DNA of 64,000 bases. Origin: Austropuccinia psidii. Its lineage: Eukaryota; Basidiomycota; Pucciniomycetes; Pucciniales; Sphaerophragmiaceae. Made by a program: the position numbers and the translations under genes. Positions within the stretch are counted from its first letter, which is position 1; the number at the start of each line of letters is the position of its first letter. Location: positions 13,168,975-13,232,974 of the forward strand of contig JALGQZ010000011.1 in assembly GCA_023105745.1 (NCBI GenBank). Reading direction: 5' to 3'. The notes under the pieces were generated by a model that worked only from the letters and a program-made list of their open reading frames with translations, was not told the origin of the DNA and ran no database searches. Of this stretch, positions 32,088 through 43,212 are shown one piece after another.

Positions 32088-33115
32088 TTGTACGTACAAA
32101 TAGCTTTGATAGTTCTGACTCAATTTATCCAAAATTAATAACTGAGACTACAATCCACACTCATGAGTTTGAAAAGAAATTCACATGGACCAAATTGGCC
32201 CAATTCATGGATTGGACACATGAAACCTCAGAAAAAATGAAGACAGAAGTGGAAACATTGAAAGAAGAAAATGCTTTCCAAGCAACAGTCATAAAAGACT
32301 TGAATACAAATCTGGCCCAAATTTGGACAGAATTTGAAAAAACTAACAGACAGTTGAATTTAGTTCTAGAAGAACAACAAACTGTGAGGAGAGATCTGAG
32401 GAGTATCCAGTAGCAACAGGATAGCTTTGATAAAGAAATTGATTACCTCTATGACAGGGAAGACAATCAATACCCTCCAACACAAGGTCAACCTACTACC
32501 TCTACATAATTGAAAGAAGAGGATAAAGACTATGACCAGGAACCTGAATATCAGAATCCAAAGTCAAGATCAGGGTCAATGTACCCAGATGGTGAAAATC
32601 TGAGCTATTGAGAAAAACAGGCACTAAAACAGTTACCAGAAGTAGCAAACTGGCCAAAGTTCTCAGGAATTGAGGAATATGACCATATGGAAATCATTGA
32701 CTATATTGATGGACTCTTTGTTGATGTCCCAAAGATACCAGACTACTGGATCACAACAAGACTTAACACAGAATTCAGAGGCCATGCAAACATATGGTAT
32801 ATAGAGATGAAAGAAATACATGGCAGGAAAAGCTGGTCATGGTGGAGGAACCAGATTATACAAAAGTATAGCAATGTTAGTTGGATCTGGCAAAAGAGCA
32901 TGTCCTTTGAAAGTGATAGATACTCCACAGAAAAAGACCCATATGAATGGTGTCTCAAACAAACAAAAAGGCTAAAAGCTATTGATCCCAATATGACAAT
33001 AGAAATGAGAAACCATAAACTCCTAACAAAATTGCCAGGAGATCTAGAACATGCAGTCAAATGCTGATGCATCAACATCAGCAGCATTGATGACATAGCA
33101 AATGTCATACAAGAT
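31364..33115 (+). pseudogene. gag: Element B Gag, disrupted
   Basis: ATG 31364 (MTPPLLKDLGFPRNQPEH) opens the Gag-Pol frame, which lies in the retained-intron region as in A and G. It is open to TAA 31988. Later stops follow at 32411 (CAG to TAG), near 32507, near 32609 and at 33065 (AGA to TGA). The capsid-like segment is open at 32687-33067 (MEIIDYIDGLFVDVPKIPDYW, WYIEMKEIHGRKSW). The first 0.7 kb is overprinted by the accessory frame. Confidence 0.75.
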
Positions 33116-33967
33116 GTGAGGAAAAAAACCTCCATAGGAAGGTACACATCCTATAAACCAAACTTCAAAGACAAGAGGTCTGAAGTTAAAGAGACAAACA
33201 AAGAAAAAGGGAAAGAAACCCCAAATAAGAAATATGTGTGCCACAACTGTGGATCACCAGACCACTATGCCAACAATTGCACAAAACCAAAAAAGAAAAT
33301 ATATGCAATTGATGAAGAATCAGAAAAAGAAGAAACAGGTGACAAATCTGATTTTGACAGTATAGGAAATGGTATGAGAACAGAATCACAAAGTGAACCT
33401 GATACAATAGAAGAATACATAGTGGAATGCAATGAAGAAAGTTCACTTGACATACAAGACATTGAATTAGATTCAGGAATACCACAAATAACACCAGACA
33501 AAGAGCTCTGTAAGCACACACAGAATGAACAAACATTCCTGGTAACCCCAAATGGAGGGATGGGATTCATTCATGGAACACCTACAAAATTGAAAGTTTA
33601 CATTGAGAACTGTAAACATCCAATGATCATTGACACAGGAGCAAGTTTCTCCATAGTGGCAAAAGAATACTTAAAGCAACACTTCCCCAAATGCGAAGAG
33701 GATATAATCCCAACAAAAGCTAGAAACTTTAAAAGTGCATCAGGCAAAATGCACTCACTGGGGACAATAATCAAAGAGATAATTATCCCACACCGAAAAG
33801 GAAATATCAGACTAGAACCTGAATTTGTAGTTCTAGAGAATGCACATGTACAAGGATTCTTACTAGGTACAGAGTATGAAAGAATGTATGGTATGGATAT
33901 TTGCAATAGTAAAAATAGATATCTTACCATAGGTACAAACAAGACAAAAAAATTTCCTTTGACATAA
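33116..33967 (+). CDS. Element B Gag-Pol: nucleocapsid and protease segment
   Basis: 283 open codons joining Gag and Pol without a stop, which shows that the two are one frame in this family. The CCHC knuckle CHNCGSPDHYANNC is at 33239-33280 and the protease motif MIIDTGASFSIVA has DTG at 33632-33640. An indel pair near 33940 (ACAAGACAAAAAAA) shifts the frame and ends the segment. No natural start; this is part of a broken polyprotein. Confidence 0.8.
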   Translation: MRKKTSIGRYTSYKPNFKDKRSEVKETNKEKGKETPNKKYVCHNCGSPDHYANNCTKPKKKIYAIDEESEKEETGDKSDFDSIGNGMRTESQSEPDTIEEYIVECNEESSLDIQDIELDSGIPQITPDKELCKHTQNEQTFLVTPNGGMGFIHGTPTKLKVYIENCKHPMIIDTGASFSIVAKEYLKQHFPKCEEDIIPTKARNFKSASGKMHSLGTIIKEIIIPHRKGNIRLEPEFVVLENAHVQGFLLGTEYERMYGMDICNSKNRYLTIGTNKTKKFPLT

Positions 33968-34179
33968 ATCATATAACAAATGATAACACCCTGAAAGAAC
34001 TAGTGGAAGAATTCAAAGAAGCCCAATATGGCACTCAACTCACCAGGAAAAGGAAACTCAGCTTACTGAAAGTATTGAGGAAGCATAGAGGAGCTTTTGC
34101 AATATGAGATGAACCACTAGGAAAAATCAAAGGAAATGATACAGAATTATATCTGGATGTAGAAAGAACATATCCACCT

Positions 34180-35271
34180 ATGCTTAGGAGACCACCATAC
34201 CCAGCCAGCATGGAAACTAGGAAAGAAATTGAGAAACATATCAATGAACTCCTAGAAATGGGGGTCATAAGGAAAATAGGACACATTGAGATAGTAGAAG
34301 TCACTACACCAGTCCTTATAGCTTGGCATGATGTTAAATCCAGACTATGTGGGGACTTCAGGGCTTTGAATAATTACACCAAAGCAGATAGGTACCCCAT
34401 CCCAAGGATACCACATGCACTAGATAAGCTAGCAAAAGGCAAGTTTATTACAAAAATGGATTGCATGAAAGGCTTCCACCAGAATGGGGTAAAAACAGAT
34501 TCCATCAAATTGCTAAGAATTATATGCCATATGGGCATATATGAATATACTAGAATGCCATTTGGCATTAATAATGCACCAGCCCATTTTCAGAGGATGA
34601 TGGATACCATATTTCAAGATGAAATAATGGAAGGGTGGATGGTAGTGTACATTGATGATATCATAATGTACTCAGAAACATGGGAAGACGATGTGAGGAA
34701 AATTGATAAAATATTGGGAAAATGTACACCAATCAACATGAAAATATCTCTCAAAAAATTTAACTTTAGACAGAAAGAACTGTTAGCCCTAGGACACAAA
34801 GTTTCAGGTTTAAGTCTAGCCATAGACCAAAATAAATTTGCTGCAGTACTGAAGAAACCAGTACCAAAGAACATTAAAGAAATGCAATCTTTTTGGGGCT
34901 TTGCTAGTTACTACAGGAGCCACATAAAAAACCTTTCACACATTACCAGTAGACTATACAAACTGTGCTCAAAAGATGTAGTCTTTGAAATTACCAAAGA
35001 AAGAAGAGATGCATTTAAGATCAAATATGAACTGACCAATGCCCCTGTCCTAATGATGCCTGATTTTGAACTACCATTCAAACTATATATAGATGCAGCA
35101 TGTAGCCAAGGACTAGGAGCAGCACTATACCAGAGGCAACTAGTGGATGGAATACCCAAAGAAGGAGTAATTTGCTATATATCAAGACAACTGAAAGACT
35201 CAGAAGCCAGATATGGAGCTACTCAGACAGAATGTCTCTGTTTGGTATGGGCATTAGAAAAACTCCATTAA
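34180..35271 (+). CDS. pol: Element B Pol: reverse transcriptase and RNase H segment
   Basis: 363 open codons: PYPASMETRKEIEKHINELL, LCGDFRALNNYTKADRYPIPRI, TRMPFGINNAPAHFQRMMD, catalytic YIDD at 34648-34659, and RNase [20 protein letters not shown] with [22 protein letters not shown] (~34105) precedes it and a TAA (TAC to TAA) ends it at 35271. Most catalytic residues remain, but the enzyme could not be made whole. Confidence 0.82.
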   Translation: MLRRPPYPASMETRKEIEKHINELLEMGVIRKIGHIEIVEVTTPVLIAWHDVKSRLCGDFRALNNYTKADRYPIPRIPHALDKLAKGKFITKMDCMKGFHQNGVKTDSIKLLRIICHMGIYEYTRMPFGINNAPAHFQRMMDTIFQDEIMEGWMVVYIDDIIMYSETWEDDVRKIDKILGKCTPINMKISLKKFNFRQKELLALGHKVSGLSLAIDQNKFAAVLKKPVPKNIKEMQSFWGFASYYRSHIKNLSHITSRLYKLCSKDVVFEITKERRDAFKIKYELTNAPVLMMPDFELPFKLYIDAACSQGLGAALYQRQLVDGIPKEGVICYISRQLKDSEARYGATQTECLCLVWALEKLH

Positions 35272-35766
35272 TACTTAGAAGGAGCAGTATTTGAAGTTTT
35301 TACTGATTGAACAGCCCTCAAATCACTGTTGAACATGAAGACAACAAACAGACACATGCTCAGGTGGCAAATAGCCATACAAGAATACAGAGGGAATATG
35401 ACTATTATCTATAAAGAAGGGAAAAGTAATACTAATGCAGATGGTCTCAGCAGGTGGCCACTGAAGGATGACTAAGAGAATCCAGCATATGACCCAGAAA
35501 ATGGGGCCAAAATACCCATACAATGCATGGAGATAGATAGGAGAAAGAACTTCAAACTATCAAACTGGGCATTAGGGAATGACCCATCAAACCCAGCACA
35601 GAGCTATGGGGAGAGCAAAGAGATACCCATATTGGGAATCAGCTCCTCTAATCTAAATACAGAGTTCTTTAGTATAGTACAATCATCATACAATAAACAC
35701 AAAAAGTGTAGTATATTGATACAACTATTAAGACAAAAGTAAAGGAGTCCTGAACTAGAAGGCCAA
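35272..35766 (+). pseudogene. pol: Element B Pol: RNase H end and linker, with three stops
   Basis: Homologous to the same part of G, where it is open. Stops lie at about 35308 (TGC to TGA), 35473 and 35740. The segment 35527-35742 encodes MEIDRRKNFKLSNWALGND and ILGISSSNLNTEFF. Confidence 0.75.
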
Positions 35767-37230
35767 TTGGAAGAGCCATGGCTCAAAAACTTCAAAGAGA
35801 ATAGATTTTTTCTGATAGATGATCTACTATACCATAGGGAAAAACACACAAGTGCCCTGGTGATAATAAATAGAGAACATATTTCCCTGATACTACAGGA
35901 ATGCCATGACTACCTATACATGGGACATATGAGTGAAGAAAGAACTAAGGATAGAGTCTTTAGCAGAGCTTGGTGGCCAAAGTGGGAACAAGACTTTAGT
36001 GAATACATCAACACTTGTACCAGATGCCAAAAAGCCAACAAAGGTCATGGAAAAAGATATGGATTACTCCAGAGTATAGAGGAGCCCAAACACCCCTGGG
36101 AAATAATAAACATGGATTGGGTGACAGGCCTGATACCTGGAGGGAAAGACAGCTTTAATGCATGCCTAGTAGTAGTAGACAGGTACAGCAAGAGTGTCAG
36201 ATGTCTCCCCTGTCACAAAGAGGACACAGCAATAGACACAGAAATATTGTTCTGGAACAATGTGATAGCAAACTGTGGAGTGCCAAGAATTATAATTAGT
36301 GACAGAGACCCTAAATTCACATCAGAGTTTTGGACTAATCTATATGAGATGCTGGGAACCAAACTAGCATTCTCCACAGCTTACCATTCACAAACAGATG
36401 GTCTAGCAGAAAGAATGATTCAAACATTAGAAGACATCATTAGAAGATTTTGTGCATATGGCATGGAACATAAAGACAATGGGGGATATACCCATGACTG
36501 GGTAACCCTCCTACCAGCTGTACAATTGGCATACAACACAAGTATACACTCAGTGACAGGACAAACCCCTGCCACATTAGAGAAAGGATGGAACCCACTA
36601 CTTCCAGTAGACTACTTGAAAAAGAACCTCCTCTTAGTACACCCCACAGCTAAAGACTTCCACACAATGTGGAAAACTGCCTGTGAAAAAGAAGAACAAT
36701 GTGTGGCTGAAGCTAAATTATACAACAAACAGAGATATGATAAAAGTCACCAAGAACCTGATTTCAAAGAAGGAGACAAAGTTCTAATCTCAACTCTTAA
36801 CTTCAACAATCTAAGAGGACCCAAGAGGATGAGAGACTCATTCATAGGACCATTTACCATTATTAAATTAATAGGAAAGAATGCAGTAGAAGTCAACCTG
36901 ACCAAAGAGTTCTCTAGGAAACACCCAATTTTCCCAGTGAGCATGGTCAAACCTTATCACCAAACAGATGAGGAGAAATTCCCTGACAGAAAGAAGACAG
37001 TTGCCCATGAAAGATTGGTAGAGGAAGATGACTCACCTGGACCAGTGAAAAAGATCATTAAAGCCAGGAAAATAAGAATTAATGGGAAAGACAACAGGCA
37101 ATATGTGGTTAGATTTAAGAATCAACCAGCAGGTAAAGATAAATGGTTAATAGAGAAAGAAATCCCAGATGGACAAATACACCTCAGAAGATTCAGAGCC
37201 TCCAGAAGGGCAGAAGAGTCTCATAAATGA
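35767..37230 (+). CDS. pol: Element B Pol: integrase
   Basis: 487 open codons to the natural TGA before the polypurine tract. The HHCC zinc domain ([10 protein letters not shown] ... CTRCQKA) is followed by the DDE core: D at 36115-36117 (INMDWVTG), [14 protein letters not shown], and [11 protein letters not shown] (HPQ has become HSQ). The C-terminal GPF block ([21 protein letters not shown]) and a chromo-like tail ([17 protein letters not shown]) come next. This is the only long intact part of B, though without its own start codon. Integrase inserts the cDNA into host DNA with a 5-bp stagger. Confidence 0.87.
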   Translation: MEEPWLKNFKENRFFLIDDLLYHREKHTSALVIINREHISLILQECHDYLYMGHMSEERTKDRVFSRAWWPKWEQDFSEYINTCTRCQKANKGHGKRYGLLQSIEEPKHPWEIINMDWVTGLIPGGKDSFNACLVVVDRYSKSVRCLPCHKEDTAIDTEILFWNNVIANCGVPRIIISDRDPKFTSEFWTNLYEMLGTKLAFSTAYHSQTDGLAERMIQTLEDIIRRFCAYGMEHKDNGGYTHDWVTLLPAVQLAYNTSIHSVTGQTPATLEKGWNPLLPVDYLKKNLLLVHPTAKDFHTMWKTACEKEEQCVAEAKLYNKQRYDKSHQEPDFKEGDKVLISTLNFNNLRGPKRMRDSFIGPFTIIKLIGKNAVEVNLTKEFSRKHPIFPVSMVKPYHQTDEEKFPDRKKTVAHERLVEEDDSPGPVKKIIKARKIRINGKDNRQYVVRFKNQPAGKDKWLIEKEIPDGQIHLRRFRASRRAEESHK

Positions 37231-37243
37231 TGAGCCTTCTTTT

Positions 37244-37252
37244 GAGGGAGGG
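37244..37252 (+). other. Polypurine tract of element B
   Basis: GAGGGAGGG, 2 nt before the 3' LTR at 37255, identical in context to element A. Confidence 0.8.
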
Positions 37253-37254
37253 TA

Positions 37255-38760
37255 TGTCAGCCTGTGACTCAAAACAGAGCACTAGCATGACATCCAACAT
37301 ACCATAAATAATGGTATGACAAGTATTGAACAAACATAGTAAATACAGGTAATAAATAAGAGGAAAAAAACTCCTCTTAAATTAAACACCAACCTTATCC
37401 AAACAGAATAAGGAAACCTAGAGGAGAATAAACAAGTCAAAACCCTTATTTTCCCCTCTCATCTAACTTATGCATATTTAAGTTATTTTATACCAAATTG
37501 TTTTTTTCCTTAAAGCTCACATAGAGACCTACACAATGGTATCATCCATGTTGCTGTAACACCACTACAACTGGAGATACCATATGACCTTTATTTTAAA
37601 ACCAAGACCCCCTGAAAGTCAAAGAGGGCTTGTACAAAACTGTAAAAAAGTATAACCAAATTGAAGATCCAAACAGGAGCTTTAATTTGAGACACCTTAG
37701 ACCTCTGTATCTCTTAAATTGACTGAGGGATCTTGGTTCAAAGGTTTAACAACCAAAATACAGATACTCTGAAAACAACAATGTAAACAAACCCCTGTAT
37801 CTTTGGCATACACTAATACAACTGTACAGTGTAATATACCAAACTGTAGAGCTAATCAAGCCCTAAAAGACTGTATCATCAGAATACATATATCTTTCAA
37901 ATTGAATAAGATATCTGGTATGGAAGTTTTTGAAGCCTCATACTGATGTACAAAAATACATCCAAAAACTTAAACCCCTTCTAACTTTTGCTATTTTAAA
38001 GAAGGGTAAACATGAAGCATACCAAATTGAAGAGCTCATCAAGCCCTTCAATTCTGTTCTCTTGGTTTCTTGATATCTTAAGAGCTGACTGAGATATCTT
38101 GATTGGAAGGTTTTTCTAGCAATACATGAATGTATCAAACTTGTATCAAACAGTATTGCTCTCATACTTAAAATAATATACTTATGAATATATAACCTCT
38201 CTAAAATCATTTTTATTGATCATAAAGACACCAGAAGAACGTCATCCAAGTGCTGACGTGGCAGGTGAAAAGTTTTTTCACCCTGTATTGATCCAGAATG
38301 ATCATTTGTGGTTCCAAAACCACAATTCTGCCTCTATTGACGTCAGAATTGGTGATCAAGAACCACAGATTGATCATTGGAGTGAAAATTTTCACTCCTC
38401 TGACGTGTGAAGAGTTAATGACTCTTGACAGTCTTGAAAGATATAAAAAGAAGGGTTTTTTCCTTGAAAACCCATCATCTTATCTTATTATCCATATTCT
38501 TAAGTGACAAAACTGTTATCAATCAGTAGTGTCCTTAGAATTATTATTAAAAGATATAATTAGAATATAATTATTGTAGTACTTCTTTACAGTCAAAGAT
38601 ACCAGAGTATTGCAACCCAGGTCCTCAACAGACTCATCACCACTGTTACCACGTAGCAGTAGGACCTGAAGATTTAAAGTTATTTGTTTTTTGACATGTC
38701 ACAGTCATAATACTAGCTTGTAACTACATTTTATAGATACTATATAGACTCACCCTGACA
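37255..38760 (+). repeat. Element B 3' LTR
   Basis: 1,506 bp, matching the 5' LTR with a few dozen differences (for example around 37495-37545). The palindrome is at 38307-38324. Confidence 0.94.
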
Positions 38761-38765
38761 TATAT
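38761..38765. repeat. Target-site duplication TATAT (right of element B)
   Basis: Exact match to 28664-28668. Confidence 0.9.
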
Positions 38766-38781
38766 ACTTCAAAGGCTTACA
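38766..38781 (-). repeat. Element C 3' LTR, remaining end
   Basis: ACTTCAAAGGCTTACA completes the LTR interrupted by B; the right-hand C LTR shows ACCTCACAGGCTCACA at the same place. Confidence 0.8.
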
Positions 38782-38800
38782 TTCCCTACCACCAAAAAAT
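38782..38800 (-). other. Polypurine tract of element C
   Basis: On the minus strand TTTTTTGGTGGTAGGGAA lies directly before the LTR start at 38781, as expected for the plus-strand primer of a minus-strand element. The fit is loose. Confidence 0.5.
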
Positions 38801-40684
38801 ATTGTACCACAATTTTCTTTAGTAATATATGCCCAAGCTAATTGGGGGGGTATCACCCACCATCCAACCTCTCTGCTTATACTTTCAAGTATGTAAAGCA
38901 AACAACTCAGATGTTTTTTATGAGGACTCGGTCTTCTCTCATGTATGAATCTTCTGAGAAAAATTTGGGAATCAGGTATCTTTTCTGCTACAATCCATTC
39001 ATCTTCATGTTATGAATTTTTGTGCCTGACCAAGTATTCTCTTTCATCTTTTCCCCTAAATCTTCTTTGTTTCAAGACTTTTAGTACTTTTTTCTCTTCA
39101 ATTTGATCAAGTGGAGGTACTTCTAAGGGTGTTTCATTTCTCAAAGGAAATAATTCCTTATCACTTGAAGTGTAATGCTTTACAAGACCAGCAGGATAAG
39201 TGGAATGTTTGTTTTCCGATTCTCCTGAAAGGTCTACTTGTACTTCATTTGTCCCATTAAGGGCTTTAATAAGAAATGGTCCTGAAAAGGAATCTTTCAA
39301 TTGCTTTGGAACTGTAGTATTATTGAAGTTCAAGGTTGAAACTAGTATTAACTCCCCTCCTTTGAATACTGTATTTTTCTGAATTTTATCCCATTTCTGT
39401 TTACCATATTCAAAGGCATCATTCATTCTTTGTTTTACATGATTCTTTACTTTATCAAGCAATAACTTGAAGCTTGAAGCATTTGGATGAATATCAACTA
39501 AGTCTTTCTTCAAAGTATCAACTGGAAGTTTAGGGTTCCATCCTTTTTCCAACACTGCAGGAAGCTTACCTGTTAAAGCATGGATAAAGGTTTGTAGGCT
39601 AATTCCAATGCTGGTATAAGAGTAAACCAATCATGGGGAAGGCATCAGAATATTTAAACTCCAGGCCATAAGCACAAACGCTTCTGATCATGTCCTCAAG
39701 GGTTTTAATCATTCTTTCTTCTAGCCCATCTGTTTGTGGATGGTATACTGTTGAGAATGATAGTGTTGTACCCAAAATCTTATGTAAATTAGTCCATAAT
39801 GCTGATGTAAACTTTGGGTCTCTGTCACTAATGATATTTACAAGGAGACCAGTATGGGATATAACTCTGTTTGAAATCAAATCAGCTGTATCCATAGCTG
39901 TGTCATCTTTATGACATGGTAAAAAGATTGCGTTTTTTCTATATATGTCAACAATGACAAGACATGAATTGTAACGTTTATAACCTGCAGGTGGTAAGGC
40001 AGTTACTCAATTAATATGAACCACTTCCCATGGGTTACTTGGTTCTTGGATATGAATCATTAATCCAAATCTTTTACCAGTACCTTTATTTGATTTCTGG
40101 AATCTATCACAACTATGACAGTACTCAATGACATCTTTTCTCCAAGATGGCCACCAGTAAAATGTCTTAATTCTTTCAATTGTTCTGTCTTCAGACAGAT
40201 GGCCAGAATAAATGTTATCATGGCATTCCAGTAGTATTGTGTTGATCAACATTCTACCACATAAGACCATGAGAAATGTGTGTTTAGGCCTATGATATGA
40301 GATACCATCAAACAAATGGAATTTTCCATTGTCATGAGATGTTTTCCAAATAGCATGCAGAGAATTAGCCAAGGATGCATCTTTGCAATCTTTGTCAAGT
40401 AGAGAAGTAAGAATATGACAATTCTCATCTTGCTCATAGATTTCTCTAACTTCTTCAAAGAATTCTGTCTCCACATCTGTGATGTTAAATACTTCAATTG
40501 GAATTTCAGGTTCTACACTTATAGCAACATAGGCAGGATTGTCAGGTGTACTGGGTACTTCCCATATACTCAAGCCATCAGCATTCTTGTGAATATTTCC
40601 AGCTTTATGTACTATGGTCATATTGCCACAATACTCCTGAATAGCAATCTGACATTGTAATGTGTTTCTGTTAGCCGTCTTCAT
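38801..40684 (-). pseudogene. pol: Element C Pol: RNase H end and integrase, disrupted
   Basis: Read leftward from 40684: [26 protein letters not shown] (RNase H end), linker, the integrase zinc domain ([14 protein letters not shown] ... CDRFQKSN, with one Cys now Phe) to 40007. The core follows in two further frames: [14 protein letters not shown] and HPQTDGLEERM (39895-39599), and PAVLEKGWNPKLPVDTLKKDL with the GPF block LKDSFSGPFLIKAL (39630-39010). The tail EYLVRHKNS is cut by frame loss. At least two frameshifts separate the parts. It is a different subfamily from A/B/G Pol. Confidence 0.82.
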
Positions 40685-42522
40685 GTTAAGGGGGATCTTA
40701 CTGCATTACAATTAGTAACTACTTTAAACACACTACCATCAAGATAATAATGAAGTTTTTCCAGAGCCCAAACAAGGCAAGGTCCCTCCCTTTTCCTAGC
40801 TCCATATCTGGCCTCAGTAGGTTTGATTCGTCTTGAGATAGAACAAATTGGACCCTTATTAGCCTTTTCGTTGACAATTTGAACTTGATGAAGAGCTGCA
40901 CCTAGGCCTTCACCACATGCATCAATATAAAGCCTTAAATGAAGTTTCCAATCTGGAATGAATAATAATGGTGCATTGGTCAAGGAATACTTGATTTTTC
41001 CATATGATTTAATTATTTCCTGTGTCATCTCAAAGATGATTTGTTGATCACAAATTCTATACAATGATTTGGCATGGATTGCAAAATCTTCAAGGTGTTG
41101 TTTGTAATAACTGGCAAACCCTAAGAAAGACATCATTTCTTTTTTTTTCTGGGGAATTTGTTTCACTAAAACTGCAGCAACCATTTTTTTATCACCACCA
41201 AGGCTCAGTCCTGATACTACATGTCCTAGAGCATTCAGCTCATGAAAACCAAAATTAAATTTCTTAAAAGATATTTTCATGTTCACTTGAAGAATTTTAA
41301 TAATTACTAATGAAAGTCTCTGTAAATGAAATTGCAAGGTGTCTGAACAAATGATAATGTCATCATTATAAACAATTAACCATCCCTCTGATAATGTATA
41401 TGGGAAAATGGTATTCATCATTCTTTTCTGAGAAGAGGGTGCATTTTTAATACCAAAAGGCATCCTCAAGTATCGATAAATACCATAATGAGCAATAATC
41501 CTCAATAATTTCCTAGAATGAGGTATTAAAACATTCTGATTGAAACCTGTAATAGTATCCATAGAAATGATAATCCTTGCTTTGGATAATTGAGTCAAAG
41601 TTTCATGGATTCTAGGGATTGCATACCTGTCTGGAATAGTGTAGGTATCCAATGCTCTAAAATCACCAACCATCCTTGATTTATCATTATGGCAAGTAAT
41701 GATTAAAGGCATTGTGACTTCTACTTCTCCATTGTGCCTAACATTTTCAAGAACTCCCAGTTTCATTAGCTCATCAATATGAGCTTCCAATTCTTCTCTA
41801 GTGCTAGGGGTAGCTGTGTAAGCCGTTCTTCCTAATAGTGGAGGGTAAGGTCTTTCCACTTCATGGCCTTTGATAGGCCCAGGTGTTTCATTATCAGAAG
41901 CAAAGGCCTCTCTGTATTGAAATGAAATTTCAATAAGTTTTTCCTTCTTTTCTAATGTTAATTCAGTACTAATTTGTGCTTCAATTAACTGATCTGACAC
42001 AATTTTTTCTTGATTAATATTCTTGACTTGTCTAATGACAGTTATTTCTCCTTTTTCTGGAGGAAAAGCAAATTTTTGGCTTTTATTTTTCCCTATATTG
42101 AGATATCTGTCTTTATGATTATTAATATTAATTCCATAAATATTGAGATAATCATTCCCTAGTATAAAGTGTTGTGAAGTACAATTATTCATAACAACAG
42201 ATTCAACTTTTATTCTGATACTTCCTTCAGGATGAGGGAATATCATTGCTGCTTCAAAAATGCCCAAGGGGTGCATATCTTGGCTAACAATTCTCAATCT
42301 TATACCTTCAATTGGAATTAAGCTTTCTTTCCAATTTTTATAAATACTGTCAAGGTAATCTTTTCCAAAACAAGTACAAAAAGCACCTGGGTCAACATGT
42401 AACTTGGCTTCTCTGTTATTTATCAAAATATTAGTGATACAAGATTCTCCAGGTATATAACCTTTGCCTATTGAAGGTTTGGTTTTCTGCATTTTAGCAT
42501 CTTGCACATGTATGAGATCCAT
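40681..42522 (-). CDS. pol: Element C Pol: protease, RT and RNase H (613-codon open segment)
   Basis: Opens [12 protein letters not shown]. Protease motif: [10 protein letters not shown], so the catalytic DSG/DTG has become [62 protein letters not shown]; the active site YIDD is YNDD at 41359-41370. RNase [20 protein letters not shown]. It ends at a +1 frameshift in a C run near 40690. The Met at 42522 is internal to the ancestral polyprotein, since Gag is upstream in the same element. Long but not functional. Confidence 0.85.
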   Translation of the reverse strand: MDLIHVQDAKMQKTKPSIGKGYIPGESCITNILINNREAKLHVDPGAFCTCFGKDYLDSIYKNWKESLIPIEGIRLRIVSQDMHPLGIFEAAMIFPHPEGSIRIKVESVVMNNCTSQHFILGNDYLNIYGININNHKDRYLNIGKNKSQKFAFPPEKGEITVIRQVKNINQEKIVSDQLIEAQISTELTLEKKEKLIEISFQYREAFASDNETPGPIKGHEVERPYPPLLGRTAYTATPSTREELEAHIDELMKLGVLENVRHNGEVEVTMPLIITCHNDKSRMVGDFRALDTYTIPDRYAIPRIHETLTQLSKARIIISMDTITGFNQNVLIPHSRKLLRIIAHYGIYRYLRMPFGIKNAPSSQKRMMNTIFPYTLSEGWLIVYNDDIIICSDTLQFHLQRLSLVIIKILQVNMKISFKKFNFGFHELNALGHVVSGLSLGGDKKMVAAVLVKQIPQKKKEMMSFLGFASYYKQHLEDFAIHAKSLYRICDQQIIFEMTQEIIKSYGKIKYSLTNAPLLFIPDWKLHLRLYIDACGEGLGAALHQVQIVNEKANKGPICSISRRIKPTEARYGARKREGPCLVWALEKLHYYLDGSVFKVVTNCNAVRSPLT

Positions 42523-42540
42523 ACATTCATCAATTTAATG

Positions 42541-43104
42541 TCATAAGTGAGTACTTACCTCTATTACTTCAAAGGAAACATTAATATTTCCTATAATAAG
42601 TTCATCTGGTATTACCTCTTCTTCAGAAGGCTCAGAATCACTTTCATGTAAAGATACATTATTTGTTTCCTTTTTGTCTTCAACTTTATCTATTTCTGTC
42701 TCATTTATTCTTGTCTTTTTGGGACAAGTGTTTGCCAAATGAGATATACTTCCACATTTATCACATTTCATAGGAGCTTTTTCATGTGGTTTATTGGGTT
42801 TTAGAATTGGTTTCCCACTCATCTTGTTGTCAATTAGGGGCTTATACCAATTCCTTCCAATGGTTTTCCTGGTTGTGATGTCTTTCATGGAATTGATATA
42901 ATTTTCTGTAGAGCAAGGCTCAATACATCTTCTTCTTACAGCATGCTCAACATCACCACCACATTTTCTCAATATCCATTTATGAATCATTGTTTCAGAC
43001 ATATCAGGATGAAGAGCAGTTAATCTGTCTTTATTTACAAGAAACCAAGACATGGGACTGTTTCTTTCAATACTAAACATGGCTTCTTCAAAAGAATTTT
43101 CCAT
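42541..43104 (-). pseudogene. gag: Element C Gag: capsid end and CCHC knuckle
   Basis: 187 open codons: RLTALHPDMSETMIHKWIL (capsid-like helices), then the knuckle CDKCGSISHLANTC at 42724-42765 and an acidic tail. Stops at 42541 and nearby separate it from Pol, although the frames join in related copies as far as I recall. Confidence 0.75.
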
Positions 43105-43212
43105 TTCAAATCTCCAGGAATCATTTTCCTATTTGGGAATAATTTGGTCTTTCCACCAAGGCCAAGAATGTTTACCATGGTCTTGTCTCATTTTGTAATA
43201 ACATTTATTTGC

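Larger units (their letters stand above)
28669..38760 (+). mobile_element. Element B: full-length but degenerate Ty3/Gypsy retrotransposon
   Basis: 10,092 bp with 1,506-bp LTRs (TGTCAG...CTGACA), TATAT duplications, a primer-binding block, introns matching those of A and G, Gag-Pol and a polypurine tract. It sits inside the 3' LTR of element C. Its LTRs are close to that of G (56732-58232) and more distant from that of A. At least ten premature stops, plus indels, scatter through Gag-Pol. The substitution types are mixed, so this looks like ordinary decay and not a C-to-T repeat-induced pattern. Confidence 0.94.
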
